From NCBI GenBank assembly GCA_903919125.1, contig CAIXGS010000036.1:1-64000 (forward strand): a DNA stretch of 64,000 nucleotides, in the 5' to 3' direction. The translations under genes were made by a program, and so were the position numbers. The DNA comes from an uncultured Spartobacteria bacterium (GTDB lineage Bacteria > Verrucomicrobiota > Verrucomicrobiia > Chthoniobacterales > Chthoniobacteraceae). Shown here one piece after another: positions 56,246-64,000 of the stretch. Positions within the stretch are counted from its first letter, which is position 1. Each line of letters begins with the position of its first letter. The notes under the pieces were generated by a model. That model was not told where the DNA came from. It did no database searches and was given only the letters and a program-made list of their open reading frames with translations.

Positions 56246-57349
56246 CTAGCCGATCTTCTCGAGTAACCGGTTGACGTTCACCTGGGCCTCGATCATTGCC
56301 TGGATTTTGTCGATTTTTTCAACGTCGCCAGGGAGCGTTTTGATAGTCATGGAGTGGATGCTGCTGGCCACATCGTAGCTATCTAATGGCGAACTAATTA
56401 CCGGCAAGCGCGAGTTGCGCAACAGCTCCAAAAGTGGAGCGTCGGGGAGCACGTCGCCCGAAAGAACCAAGCCGGCGAGCCGGTTGCCGTCTGGAGCGCC
56501 GGGGTCCACCGAAGTTAGTGCCGCCAATAAAATATCCTCGCGATCTCCGGGTGAAATAATGAGCGTCCCAGCCGAAAAGAAGTCCGTGACGCGAGCAGTA
56601 CTCATTGCGCCGATGACAACCTTTTTTACGAGACGTCGGGATTGGCTTCCTCCATGTAAAAAATTGCCTCGGATGATTTTACTGATCTGACCGAGGTTTG
56701 GCTTCGCCAGCACCGGATCATCTGGGATGCACCCCAAAAGCTCGACGCCGAGCCGCTCCAGACCGCGTCCGGCGAACTCTCGCACGAGCTCAAACTTGGA
56801 CGGGAGGACTTTATTAATAATGGCTCCAATGACCTCGACGCCTTCCTGTTGGAAAAGTGCCTTGTTAAGAGCAATTTCGTCCACAGGTCGCCCGATGCCG
56901 CCGCGCGTGATCAAGATCGCTTTGCTCTGGAGCAGTCGCGCCACCCGCGCGTTGGAAAGGTCAAACACCGAGCCGACGCCCGCGTGTCCGCTGCCTTCGA
57001 TAATGACAAAATCTTTTTCCCAAGCTGCTCTGTCGAAGGAGTTTTGAATCCTGCGTACCAGCGACGAATGATGAACTTCCTCGATGTATTTCCGGGTGAA
57101 ATCGGGCTCCACAGCGATGGGACTCATCGCCTCCAGCGGCGTGTGAACTTTGTAGGTCTCGTCGATGAGCACCGTATCTTCATCGATGTTCATTCCGTCG
57201 ATGGTCACAAAACGCTGTCCGACGGGCTTGATGTAACCGATGCGCCCGACGCGTTTGCGGAGAGCAGCGAACAGGCCCAAACAAGTCGTGGTCTTGCCGT
57301 CGTTTTGTTCTGTGGCCGCCACAAAAATGCGGGGTGTGACCGTGTTCAT
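56246..57349 (-). CDS. BioD-like ATPase with DRTGG domain (regulatory part of phosphotransacetylase)
   Basis: The 367-residue protein has an N-terminal dethiobiotin-synthetase-like P-loop (EQNDGKTTT at about 14-22) and the family segment IIEGSGHAGVGSVFDLSNARVA. Its C-terminal half is a DRTGG-type domain. In long Pta proteins such as that of E. coli this pair of domains forms the N-terminal half. Here it is a separate protein encoded 9 bp after the catalytic pta gene, so it probably binds Pta and modulates it, or senses nucleotide. That role is inference. Confidence 0.82.
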   Translation of the reverse strand: MNTVTPRIFVAATEQNDGKTTTCLGLFAALRKRVGRIGYIKPVGQRFVTIDGMNIDEDTVLIDETYKVHTPLEAMSPIAVEPDFTRKYIEEVHHSSLVRRIQNSFDRAAWEKDFVIIEGSGHAGVGSVFDLSNARVARLLQSKAILITRGGIGRPVDEIALNKALFQQEGVEVIGAIINKVLPSKFELVREFAGRGLERLGVELLGCIPDDPVLAKPNLGQISKIIRGNFLHGGSQSRRLVKKVVIGAMSTARVTDFFSAGTLIISPGDREDILLAALTSVDPGAPDGNRLAGLVLSGDVLPDAPLLELLRNSRLPVISSPLDSYDVASSIHSMTIKTLPGDVEKIDKIQAMIEAQVNVNRLLEKIG

Positions 57350-57358
57350 CGCGTAAAA

Positions 57359-58387
57359 TTAAGACACTACTTTGCGGCTTTCCATCGCCAAGACTCCAAG
57401 AATGGCGGCCACTCCCAAGATGTTGTCCTCGGTGGCGCCTCGGGAAAGGTCGGCGCTAGGGCGCGCGAGTCCCAGCAGAAGCTGACCATACGTTTCCGCG
57501 CCCGAGAGATATTGAACAAGCTTCACCGCGATGTTGCTGCTTGCGAGGTCGGGGAAAATCAGGACGTTTGCGCGGCCCGCAACGAGGCTTTGAGGCGCCT
57601 TTTTCGCCCCCAACTCTGGCAGTAGAGCGGTGTCAGCCTGCATTTCGCCGTCAATTTCCATCTCGATGCCGCGCTGGCTTGCGCGCTGCCTCGCCAGTGC
57701 CGTCGCCGCCGCCACCTTTGCGGGGCCGGCCAGACTTCCGTTGCTATGAGTTGTAAAAGAAAGCATCGCGATACGGGGCTTCATTCCTGTCAAAGTCCGG
57801 CACAAAACACCCGTCTCCACAGCGATATCGGCGAGCTGATCCACCGTGGGGTCTGGAATCACGGCGCAATCCGCAAAGAACATGACTCCGCGTTCGCCGT
57901 AACGTTTGTTGGATAAGTCTAGCGCGGTGCAGGAGGAGACGCTTTTGAGGTGAGGTTGCGGGCTTATTAATTGTAACAACGGCCGCAAAGTGCTCGCGGC
58001 CTCCTCTCCAGCGCCAGTCACAATGCCGTCTGCGTGACCGTATTGCACCATCATTGCACCAAAATAGTTGGGCTTGATCATCAACTTTTTTGCCACCAAC
58101 GGTCCCAGATCCCGGTAACGTTTGAGCGTCTCGAGCCGCCCGCAAAACAACTCCAAATCCTCCGCGTGCGCCGGATCAATCACCCCGACGTGATCAAGAT
58201 TCACGCCCTCACGTTTTGCGACAACCTCGATCTCTTCCCTATCTCCAAGCAAAACAGGCGTCCCCAAGCCCAACTTCACGTAGCGCGCGGCAGCTCTCTG
58301 CACCCGTGGCTCGGTTCCCTCGGGAAACACGATTCGCTTGGGACTTTTACGCAGTCGCTCATAAATGTTGCCGATAAACTTGATCAC
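57359..58387 (-). CDS. pta: Phosphate acetyltransferase, catalytic domain only
   Basis: The 342-residue protein has the PTA_PTB fold: [14 protein letters not shown], then [40 protein letters not shown] and [20 protein letters not shown]. It interconverts acetyl-CoA and acetyl phosphate. The GTG at 58387 is chosen because an earlier frame-start at 58531 would run into the divergent COG0523 gene and lacks homology. No ackA is adjacent. The regulatory half lies in the next gene. Confidence 0.93.
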   Translation of the reverse strand: MIKFIGNIYERLRKSPKRIVFPEGTEPRVQRAAARYVKLGLGTPVLLGDREEIEVVAKREGVNLDHVGVIDPAHAEDLELFCGRLETLKRYRDLGPLVAKKLMIKPNYFGAMMVQYGHADGIVTGAGEEAASTLRPLLQLISPQPHLKSVSSCTALDLSNKRYGERGVMFFADCAVIPDPTVDQLADIAVETGVLCRTLTGMKPRIAMLSFTTHSNGSLAGPAKVAAATALARQRASQRGIEMEIDGEMQADTALLPELGAKKAPQSLVAGRANVLIFPDLASSNIAVKLVQYLSGAETYGQLLLGLARPSADLSRGATEDNILGVAAILGVLAMESRKVVS

Positions 58388-58466
58388 CTTTTCACTCTGC
58401 ACGAAACAACGCGTATGGGCGAATCTTGAATTCTGTCCCAACCTAGCCAAGATACCGCCCTCTTTT

Positions 58467-59426
58467 ATGACCCCAACCAAGCCCGTTCCCGTTAGTATCC
58501 TCACTGGTTTTCTCGGTGCCGGCAAAACCACGCTTCTTAACTACATCCTTAAGCAACAGCACGGGTACAAGTTTGCGGTGATTATCAATGAGATTGGTAA
58601 AATCGGCGTGGACGGTCAGCTGGTGGAGCGACAGCAGGAGGAGATTGTGGAAATGAGCAATGGCTGTCTGTGTTGCACTGTCCGCAAGGACCTCGTCAAA
58701 GGGGTGCAAAATCTCCTCAAAAAGGGCGGGTTCGACTATTTACTGATCGAGACCACGGGCATTGCCGAACCCGGCCCCATCGCACAGACCTTCCTCAATA
58801 TCCCGGCCCTCCAGCAGTTGGTGCGCATGGATTCCATCATCACCGTTGTTGATGCGGAACATATTCATTCGCAGCTTAGTGAGTTAGAAACTGCCCGCGA
58901 ACAAATCCGGATGGCCGACTTCCTTCTGCTCAACAAGACGGATCTTGTAGACGAAGCTGCTCTGCTCGCCGCCGAAGCAAAAATTCGCGAACTAAATCCG
59001 CACGCGACGTTGTTCCGAACGAACCAATCGCAGGTTAATCTTAACGAGTTGCTGGATATGCACGCCTTCGACGTGGATCAGAAGCTCGCCACGGATCCAA
59101 AGTTTTTGGACGAGCTCAGCCAGCGGCATCATCACGAAATTAACTCCGTCTCCTTTGAATTCGAGAAGCCCTTTAGCGTGGAAGCCCTCGAAATGTTTGT
59201 CCAAGAGCTTTCCGAAAAGGAAAAAATTTTCCGCTCCAAAGGTTTTCTATGGATAGAGGGCAATCCGCGCCGGGCAATTTTCCACGGGGTTAACAATCGG
59301 TTTACGCTGCTATGGGATCGTCTCTGGGAAAAGGGCGAGGCGCGCAAGAGTCAGTTGGTGTTTATTGGGCGGGAGATTAACGAGGGACGCATTCGTGCTG
59401 AGTTGGAGCAGTGCATGGTCAAGTAG
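58467..59426 (+). CDS. COG0523 (CobW/YeiR/ZNG1-type) metal-chaperone GTPase
   Basis: The 319-residue G3E GTPase has a P-loop GFLGAGKTT (14-22), the metal-binding CLCC (67-70; CXCC), [10 protein letters not shown] (switch) and LLLNKTDL (base recognition). A C-terminal CobW_C domain ends with [13 protein letters not shown] His-rich stretch (QRHHHE) near 210 may bind metal. Members deliver zinc, cobalt or other metals to client enzymes. It sits next to ureG, another G3E GTPase, but no cobalamin or zinc-limitation genes are nearby to fix the metal. Confidence 0.92.
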   Translation: MTPTKPVPVSILTGFLGAGKTTLLNYILKQQHGYKFAVIINEIGKIGVDGQLVERQQEEIVEMSNGCLCCTVRKDLVKGVQNLLKKGGFDYLLIETTGIAEPGPIAQTFLNIPALQQLVRMDSIITVVDAEHIHSQLSELETAREQIRMADFLLLNKTDLVDEAALLAAEAKIRELNPHATLFRTNQSQVNLNELLDMHAFDVDQKLATDPKFLDELSQRHHHEINSVSFEFEKPFSVEALEMFVQELSEKEKIFRSKGFLWIEGNPRRAIFHGVNNRFTLLWDRLWEKGEARKSQLVFIGREINEGRIRAELEQCMVK

Positions 59427-59501
59427 CGCTGCGCCGCTTGTAGTGGGGCGGCTTTTGAGGTTGGCAGACGTGCCACAGCGCCGATTAATACGGGTTTTGT
59501 T

Positions 59502-60125
59502 ATGAATCATTCCATTACACGTCGAGCGGCACGGTTGGGAATCGGCGGGCCGGTGGGTTCGGGGAAAACTATGCTGGTTTTGCGGCTTTGTCAGTGGCTG
59601 CGCGACGAGCTTTCTATGGTGGTGGTCACCAACGACATATACACGCGGGAGGACGCCGAGTTTCTGGCGCGGGAGGAGGCGCTTCCTTCGGGGCGCATTT
59701 TGGGGGTGGAGACTGGGGGTTGTCCGCACACCGCGATTCGAGATGACACGAGCATGAATTTGGCCGCCATCGCGGACCTCGAACAGAGGTATCCCGACGT
59801 CCAGTTGGTGTTGGTGGAAAGTGGTGGAGACAACCTTTCCGCCACTTTTTCACCCGAACTCGTAGACGCTTTTATCTACGTCATCGATGTGGCGCAGGGT
59901 GACAAAATCCCGAGAAAGGGCGGCCCCGCGATTCGGCACAGTGACCTGCTTTTAATTAATAAAATTGAGCTGGCTCCTCATGTCGGAGCGAATTTGGACG
60001 TCATGGCGAGGGACGCGAAACGGATGCGCGGTGAGCGGCCATTTTTGTTTGCGGACTTGCGTTCAGAGCTGGGGAGGGAGCCTTTGCTGGAGTGGATTCG
60101 GCGCGAAACCCTGTTCGGGCTGTGA
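59502..60125 (+). CDS. ureG: Urease accessory protein UreG (nickel GTPase)
   Basis: The 207-residue GTPase has [11 protein letters not shown] (P-loop 15-23), [13 protein letters not shown], the metal-binding CPH motif (74-76 in [14 protein letters not shown]), [16 protein letters not shown] and [13 protein letters not shown]. These mark it as UreG rather than HypB. UreG delivers nickel into urease with UreE, UreF and UreD. Its TGA overlaps the GTG of ureD. No structural urease genes are in the window. Confidence 0.95.
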   Translation: MNHSITRRAARLGIGGPVGSGKTMLVLRLCQWLRDELSMVVVTNDIYTREDAEFLAREEALPSGRILGVETGGCPHTAIRDDTSMNLAAIADLEQRYPDVQLVLVESGGDNLSATFSPELVDAFIYVIDVAQGDKIPRKGGPAIRHSDLLLINKIELAPHVGANLDVMARDAKRMRGERPFLFADLRSELGREPLLEWIRRETLFGL

Positions 60126-60949
60126 GCGGAATCACGGGGCATTTACGGCTGGTGTGTGGCCTTGACGGGCGCGGGGTATCGAGTCTGCGGGAGCAATCGT
60201 TTCGGGCGCCCATTCATCTGAGCAAACCGCATTGGGATGAGGACACGTTAGTGTTAAACGTGATGAATCCCACGGCGGGACTGCTGCAAGATGACCGAAT
60301 TATGCAGTCCGCGACAGTCCGTGGAGGGGCGCGCTTGCTGTTGACTATGCCTGGAGCGGCGAGGGCGCATCGGGTGCGCAGCGGTTGGGCAGAGGTGACC
60401 CAGGATTTTACGGTGGAGCGAGGTGGTTTTTTGGAAGTGTTACCGGAAGTGTTTATTCCTCAGGCTGGTGCGTGTTACAAGCAGAGCACGGAGCTGCGTG
60501 TGGAGACGGGCGGTGAACTGTTTTTTTTCGAAACGATTGCGCCAGGGAGGACAGCTTCTGGGGAGGTTTTTTGTTATGAGTGGTTACAATGGGCGACGGA
60601 TCTATGGGTGAGCGGAGTGCATTTGGCGCGGGAACGGTTGCGTTTGGAGCCAGGGACGCCGGAGTTGGAGGCGTTGCGAGCGCAATTCCCTGCGGGTTAT
60701 TATGGGACGGCACTGGCGGTGAGCGAGTGCTTTGGGGATGGGGCGGACGTGGTGCGGGCGCTGCACGACTTGCAGCGAGATGCGGCGTGGGTGGGGGCGA
60801 GTCGGCTCGGGGAGCGAGGAGCGGTGTGCGTTCGAGTTTTGGCTCAGGATGCGCCGAGTTTGCGGGCGGTTCAGGACGCGGTGAGGGCAACATTGTACGC
60901 GGCACTGGGGCGGAGGGTGCCGGGGTTGCGGCGGGTGGCAGGGCGCTAA
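60122..60949 (+). CDS. ureD: Urease accessory protein UreD (UreH)
   Basis: From GTG at 60122 the protein has 275 residues and fits the UreD family: LHL-type start ([15 protein letters not shown]), [39 protein letters not shown] and [15 protein letters not shown]. UreD binds apo-urease and receives nickel through a channel from UreG/UreF. The GTGA overlap with ureG shows translational coupling. Usual gene sets place ureD first or last around ureABC, here absent. The second half is Gly/Arg-rich and of high GC, with open frames in other phases as a side effect. Confidence 0.93.
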   Translation: MSGITGHLRLVCGLDGRGVSSLREQSFRAPIHLSKPHWDEDTLVLNVMNPTAGLLQDDRIMQSATVRGGARLLLTMPGAARAHRVRSGWAEVTQDFTVERGGFLEVLPEVFIPQAGACYKQSTELRVETGGELFFFETIAPGRTASGEVFCYEWLQWATDLWVSGVHLARERLRLEPGTPELEALRAQFPAGYYGTALAVSECFGDGADVVRALHDLQRDAAWVGASRLGERGAVCVRVLAQDAPSLRAVQDAVRATLYAALGRRVPGLRRVAGR

Positions 60950-60981
60950 AAGTGAGTGTTGAGACGTATTTGTTTCTGAAT

Positions 60982-60997
60982 TGACATTAAAATGTCA
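60982..60997. promoter_or_regulatory. Inverted repeat upstream of the outer-membrane protein gene
   Basis: TGACAT and ATGTCA (60982-60987, 60992-60997) are perfect complements around TAAA. The left arm overlaps a TTGACA, which would be a consensus -35 box, though no good -10 lies 17 bp further. The site is 99 bp before the start codon and could be an operator. Confidence 0.45.
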
Positions 60998-61095
60998 CAA
61001 TTTTTCTTGCAGAGGCGCGATACTTATAGGCAATAAAGAGTCTTACACGGGACACAACAGCCCCCCGGCTGCCCGTAACACAACCAAACATAACT

Positions 61096-61992
61096 ATGAC
61101 GAACAAATCCGTCGCACAGATCTGTGCAATCGCAGCAGTAGTAATTATGCCTTCCCTTTCTTGGGCAGGTACCACCAGCAAGACTGTGGCTTCCAAAGCT
61201 ACGGCCCCCGCTCCGGAGAAACTGAACGAAAGCTTCATCACCGGCGATCTCGGTTTGAATGTTGTTAGCGCTTATTATTTCCACGGTGTTTTGCAAAATA
61301 AACACAAGCCGAGCTTGCAGCCTTACGCTGATATATTCCTCAAGGCGTATGAAGGTGATGGTGCTCTTAATAAGGTCGTCTTCGGCTTAGGCGTTTGGGA
61401 ATCCTACACTGACGCGGGCACAGTAGGGTCGAATGGGTTAACGTACAAAAAGTATAGCCCAAACAACTCCGCTTGGTATGAGCATGACGTGACTCCCTCT
61501 GTGGCGTTTAGCTTCGGCAAGGTCACTATTACGGAAACCTACCAATTCTTCTCTTCGCCCAACAATCAGTTTGATGACAGTCAGGCGTTGAACTCGAAGC
61601 TGTCCTTCGATGACGCGGACCTACTCGGCGCTTTCGCTCTGCATCCTTCGGTGTCTTTGACGCACGAAATTGATGGCAAGCAGGCAAATCCCGCTGCTAC
61701 TAGGCACGGCAACTACTGGGAAGGCTCTTTGGCTCCGAGCTATTCTACTGGCCCTGTGACAGTGACTTTGCCCTTAGTCGTAGGAATTGGTTCGCAAAAT
61801 TACTTCAAAGGAAACGGCTACGGCTTCTTCTCCGCTGGTCTTAACGTGGCCTACACGCTGCCAGTTTCCAAGAGCTACGGCACTTGGACTGCGAATGCAG
61901 GCGCGACTTACTACACGCTGGACAACAACGTTGTTGGTAACAATGCCAACCGCGACCTTGTCGCTCAGGGCGGGCTTGGCGTGGCGTTCTAG
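61096..61992 (+). CDS. Predicted outer-membrane beta-barrel protein
   Basis: The 298-residue product has a signal peptide (about 1-24, ending LSWAG) and then a run of amphipathic strands rich in Tyr, Thr, Ser and Gly, ending in Phe as outer-membrane proteins do. It includes LNVVSAYYFHGVLQNKHKPSLQPY, split here as LNVVSAYYFHG and PSLQPYADI, similar to bacterial proteins of the TIGR02001 kind. Channel or structural role unknown. Start and stop are clear, and a good terminator follows. It has lower GC and less codon bias to C/G than ureD just before. Confidence 0.75.
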   Translation: MTNKSVAQICAIAAVVIMPSLSWAGTTSKTVASKATAPAPEKLNESFITGDLGLNVVSAYYFHGVLQNKHKPSLQPYADIFLKAYEGDGALNKVVFGLGVWESYTDAGTVGSNGLTYKKYSPNNSAWYEHDVTPSVAFSFGKVTITETYQFFSSPNNQFDDSQALNSKLSFDDADLLGAFALHPSVSLTHEIDGKQANPAATRHGNYWEGSLAPSYSTGPVTVTLPLVVGIGSQNYFKGNGYGFFSAGLNVAYTLPVSKSYGTWTANAGATYYTLDNNVVGNNANRDLVAQGGLGVAF

Positions 61993-62018
61993 TCTAACCA
62001 CTGTTTTCAGCTAGTCTG

Positions 62019-62056
62019 AAAGGGCAGTCCTTCGGGGCTGCCCTTTTTCTTTTTCG
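62019..62056 (+). terminator. Terminator after the outer-membrane protein gene, UUCG loop
   Basis: The arms AAAGGGCAG and CTGCCCTTT (62019-62027, 62038-62046) extend inward to a C-UUCG-G tetraloop and are followed by a T-rich tail. This is a strong rho-independent terminator. Confidence 0.9.
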
Positions 62057-62097
62057 GACCGCTGGATTCTCCCGCTCTCACCCGCTACACCTCAGAC

Positions 62098-63207
62098 ATG
62101 CTTTCTCGCGTTGACGTCGATCTCGGCGCCCGTTCCTATCCCGTTCTCTCCGGCACTGGCTGTCTGCCGCAGCTCGGAGCCACGTTGCGCACACACGGGC
62201 TTGCCCACACCAACGCTTTTGTCCTCACCAACTCTGTTGTCGCGGCCCTTTATTTTTCCGTCGTGGAACGCTCCCTTGCCGAAGTCGGCTTTGAGCGGGT
62301 TGTACTTCACGAAATTCCTGCCACCGAGGAGGGCAAAAACTGGGATGTGTTTTCCGAGACTTGTGCCGCGCTACTGCACCATTTTCCAGACGCAGGCGCT
62401 TCTCCTTTGGTGATCTTACTTGGCGGGGGTGTCGTAGGTGATCTGGGTGGTTTTGCGGCGGCTGTGTACCGGCGGGGCGTCCCTTTTGTCCAAGTGCCAA
62501 CGACGCTCCTGGCCGCCGTTGACTCGAGTGTTGGAGGCAAGGTCGCCGTCAACTTCGGTGGCGTGAAAAACATCATGGGGGCGTTTTCGCAACCGCGTTT
62601 GGTGCTGTGCGACTTGGCGACGCTCTCCACGCTGCCCGCACGGGAATTGCGCTCAGGGACGGCGGAAGTGATTAAGTATGGGGCGGTATGTTGCGGAACA
62701 ATGTTCTCGGACTTAGAGGCTGGCTTGTTGGAAAAGCTCCTCGCGCAGGAGCCTGCCGCGCTTGTCGATGTGGTGACGCGCTGCGTCCGCCTAAAAGCCG
62801 CCGTGGTGGAGCGGGATGAATTTGACAAGCTGGGCATCCGCAATGTGTTGAATTTCGGCCACACCATTGGTCATGCGCTGGAATTGAGTGCCGAATACGC
62901 GCTTACTCATGGTGAGGCCATCGCAATCGGCATGGTGGCCGCCACACGTCTTGCGCTTCGCCTCGGGCTGTGCGACGTGACTTTCTCGGCCCGTCTCGAA
63001 GCGCTCCTGAAGCGTGCCGGATTGCCGCTCTCTTACCCCGGTCACCCCGAGTTGTTCGAGCCGATGGCGCGCGCTTTGCAATTAGACAAAAAGTTCCAGC
63101 GCGGTAAAAACGTGTTCGTCCTCCCCTTGGCACCCGGCTCTTGGCGACAGGTCGAGGATGTTCCCTGGACGCTGGTTCACGAAATCATGCGTTCCGTTAT
63201 TGAATGA
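62098..63207 (+). CDS. aroB: 3-dehydroquinate synthase
   Basis: AroB makes 3-dehydroquinate in the shikimate pathway. The 369-residue protein has GGGVVGDLGGFAAAVYRRG (NAD/substrate loop, glycine-rich), FVQVPTTLLAAVDSSVGGK, then LNFGHTIGHALE with the metal histidine and HGEAIAIGM. These cover the active-site metal and phosphate ligands. Length is normal. purC starts 27 bp later in the same direction, so the two may share a transcript. Confidence 0.97.
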   Translation: MLSRVDVDLGARSYPVLSGTGCLPQLGATLRTHGLAHTNAFVLTNSVVAALYFSVVERSLAEVGFERVVLHEIPATEEGKNWDVFSETCAALLHHFPDAGASPLVILLGGGVVGDLGGFAAAVYRRGVPFVQVPTTLLAAVDSSVGGKVAVNFGGVKNIMGAFSQPRLVLCDLATLSTLPARELRSGTAEVIKYGAVCCGTMFSDLEAGLLEKLLAQEPAALVDVVTRCVRLKAAVVERDEFDKLGIRNVLNFGHTIGHALELSAEYALTHGEAIAIGMVAATRLALRLGLCDVTFSARLEALLKRAGLPLSYPGHPELFEPMARALQLDKKFQRGKNVFVLPLAPGSWRQVEDVPWTLVHEIMRSVIE

Positions 63208-63234
63208 CACAATCCCGCCCTTCACTTTTTTCCC

Positions 63235-64000
63235 ATGCTTTTGTACGCTCCTGAACTTCCTGGAATCCAAAAAGTTGCCTCGGGTAAAGTCCGCGACATC
63301 TTTGCTGTGGATGAACACCTTTTGCTAGTCGCCTCAGATCGCATATCAGCTTTTGACTGCATCCTGCCCACGGCTATTCCCCAAAAAGGCGAGGTGCTTA
63401 CCCGTTTGTCCGCTTTCTGGTTTGAGCAATTCGACTTTCTGCCGAATCACATTGTCAGCACAGATTTTTCAGACTTTCCCGTCGCCTTAAAACCGTTTCA
63501 GTTCCAGCTTGAAGGCCGTTCGATGCTGGTGAAAAAGGCGGCTCCGCTGCCCGTCGAATGTGTGGTGCGCGGCTATCTGGCAGGCTCTGGGTGGAAGGAA
63601 TATGTCCAGACTCAAAGTGTGTGTGGCATTTCGCTTCCCGAGGGAATTGAGCAGGCGGGCCTTTTGCCCGAAACGCTGTTCACGCCATCCACCAAGGCGG
63701 CTTCTGGTCATGACGAAAACATCTCATGGGATGAGTGCCGTCGTCTTCTTGGTGATTCTGTCGCCGAACAGGTGCGCGCCCATTCAGTGCGACTCTATGA
63801 AACCGCCCGGATTCTGGCTGCGGAAAAGGGCATCATTATCGCGGACACCAAGTTCGAGTTTGGGCTTTTAGATGGAGAGGTGATTTTGATTGATGAGTGC
63901 CTCACCCCCGATTCTTCGCGCTTCTGGCCCTCGGCGGGTTATGCGCCAGGGATGAGTCCTTCAAGCTTCGACAAGCAGTTCGTGCGCGATTATTTGGAGA
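63235..64000 (+). CDS. purC: SAICAR synthase, C-terminus cut by the window edge
   Basis: The ATG at 63235 opens a frame of 255 codons running off the right edge. It matches the longer PurC type: ASGKVRDIFAVDEHLLLVASDR near the N-terminus (given in parts: SGKVRDIF, ASDRISAFD), then CVVRGYLAGSGWKEY, ILAAEKGIIIADTKFEFG and DECLTPDSSRFWP. PurC joins aspartate to CAIR in purine synthesis. About 40 further residues would be expected. It lies 27 bp after aroB. Confidence 0.96.
   Translation, partial: MLLYAPELPGIQKVASGKVRDIFAVDEHLLLVASDRISAFDCILPTAIPQKGEVLTRLSAFWFEQFDFLPNHIVSTDFSDFPVALKPFQFQLEGRSMLVKKAAPLPVECVVRGYLAGSGWKEYVQTQSVCGISLPEGIEQAGLLPETLFTPSTKAASGHDENISWDECRRLLGDSVAEQVRAHSVRLYETARILAAEKGIIIADTKFEFGLLDGEVILIDECLTPDSSRFWPSAGYAPGMSPSSFDKQFVRDYLE

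Noticed and set aside
58388-58531. Longer pta start at 58531
   Set aside because: It would overlap the divergent COG0523 gene and adds residues without family similarity.
60580-60984. Gly-rich plus-strand frame inside ureD
   Set aside because: An out-of-phase shadow caused by the high GC content of ureD.

Overview
The window looks like chromosomal DNA of a member of the Verrucomicrobiota, or at least of the PVC superphylum. Support comes from two exported PVC-type c-heme/HEAT-repeat proteins, a ceramidase-like protein and a sulfatase next to each other, a squalene-type (C30) carotenoid gene set, a zinc-independent S14, and several exported proteins of a kind I know only from that group. Coding density is high, genes are intact, and I see no phage, insertion sequence, CRISPR array, rRNA or tRNA gene. 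Two genes are cut by the edges: a proline-rich repeat protein at the left and purC at the right.

Layout. 1-4.8 kb (minus strand): repeat protein, DUF4337 membrane protein, a catalytically dead S41-type protease homologue, purD and an exported protein. 4.8-10.3 kb (plus): pabB, tatA, an exported endonuclease/phosphatase-fold protein, an MscS channel and a serine hydrolase. 10.3-13.5 kb (minus): truA, ruvX and a chemoreceptor. 13.6-18.4 kb (plus): ligA, an MFS transporter and a flippase-like membrane protein. 18.5-26 kb (minus): carotenoid operon, with a divergent CarH-type B12 photoreceptor gene and an SRPBCC gene at 26.1-27.6 kb. 27.7-35.7 kb (plus): M29 aminopeptidase, NtrB-like kinase, Mrp, a small conserved protein, pyrR-pyrB-pyrC and a DegS-like protease. 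36-45.9 kb (plus): exported heme-c / DMFase-like / heme-c / ceramidase-like / sulfatase operon behind a duplicated 40-bp regulatory cassette. 46-50.5 kb: rplT and rpmI (minus), rpsN, a CNNM/CorC protein and a PA14-like membrane protein. 50.5-54.7 kb (minus): pdhB, pdhA, glmS. 54.9-64 kb: glgC, a split phosphotransacetylase pair, COG0523 GTPase, ureG-ureD, an outer-membrane barrel protein, aroB and purC.

How the parts work together. The best-supported system is light-controlled C30 carotenoid synthesis. CrtN-type desaturase, a second CrtN-like oxidase, aldehyde dehydrogenase, acyltransferase and glycosyltransferase would convert a squalene-derived backbone to an acylated glycosyl ester of a carotenoic acid. 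No phytoene or diapophytoene synthase lies nearby, so the backbone must come from elsewhere. The regulator keeps the W-x9-EH and B12-histidine signature of CarH, and its promoter lies back to back with the operon promoter. The second system is the tightly coupled exported operon at 36-46 kb, where a Tat-exported DMFase-like protein sits between two c-type heme proteins; its substrate is unknown. The tatA gene in the same window fits the Tat signal seen there.
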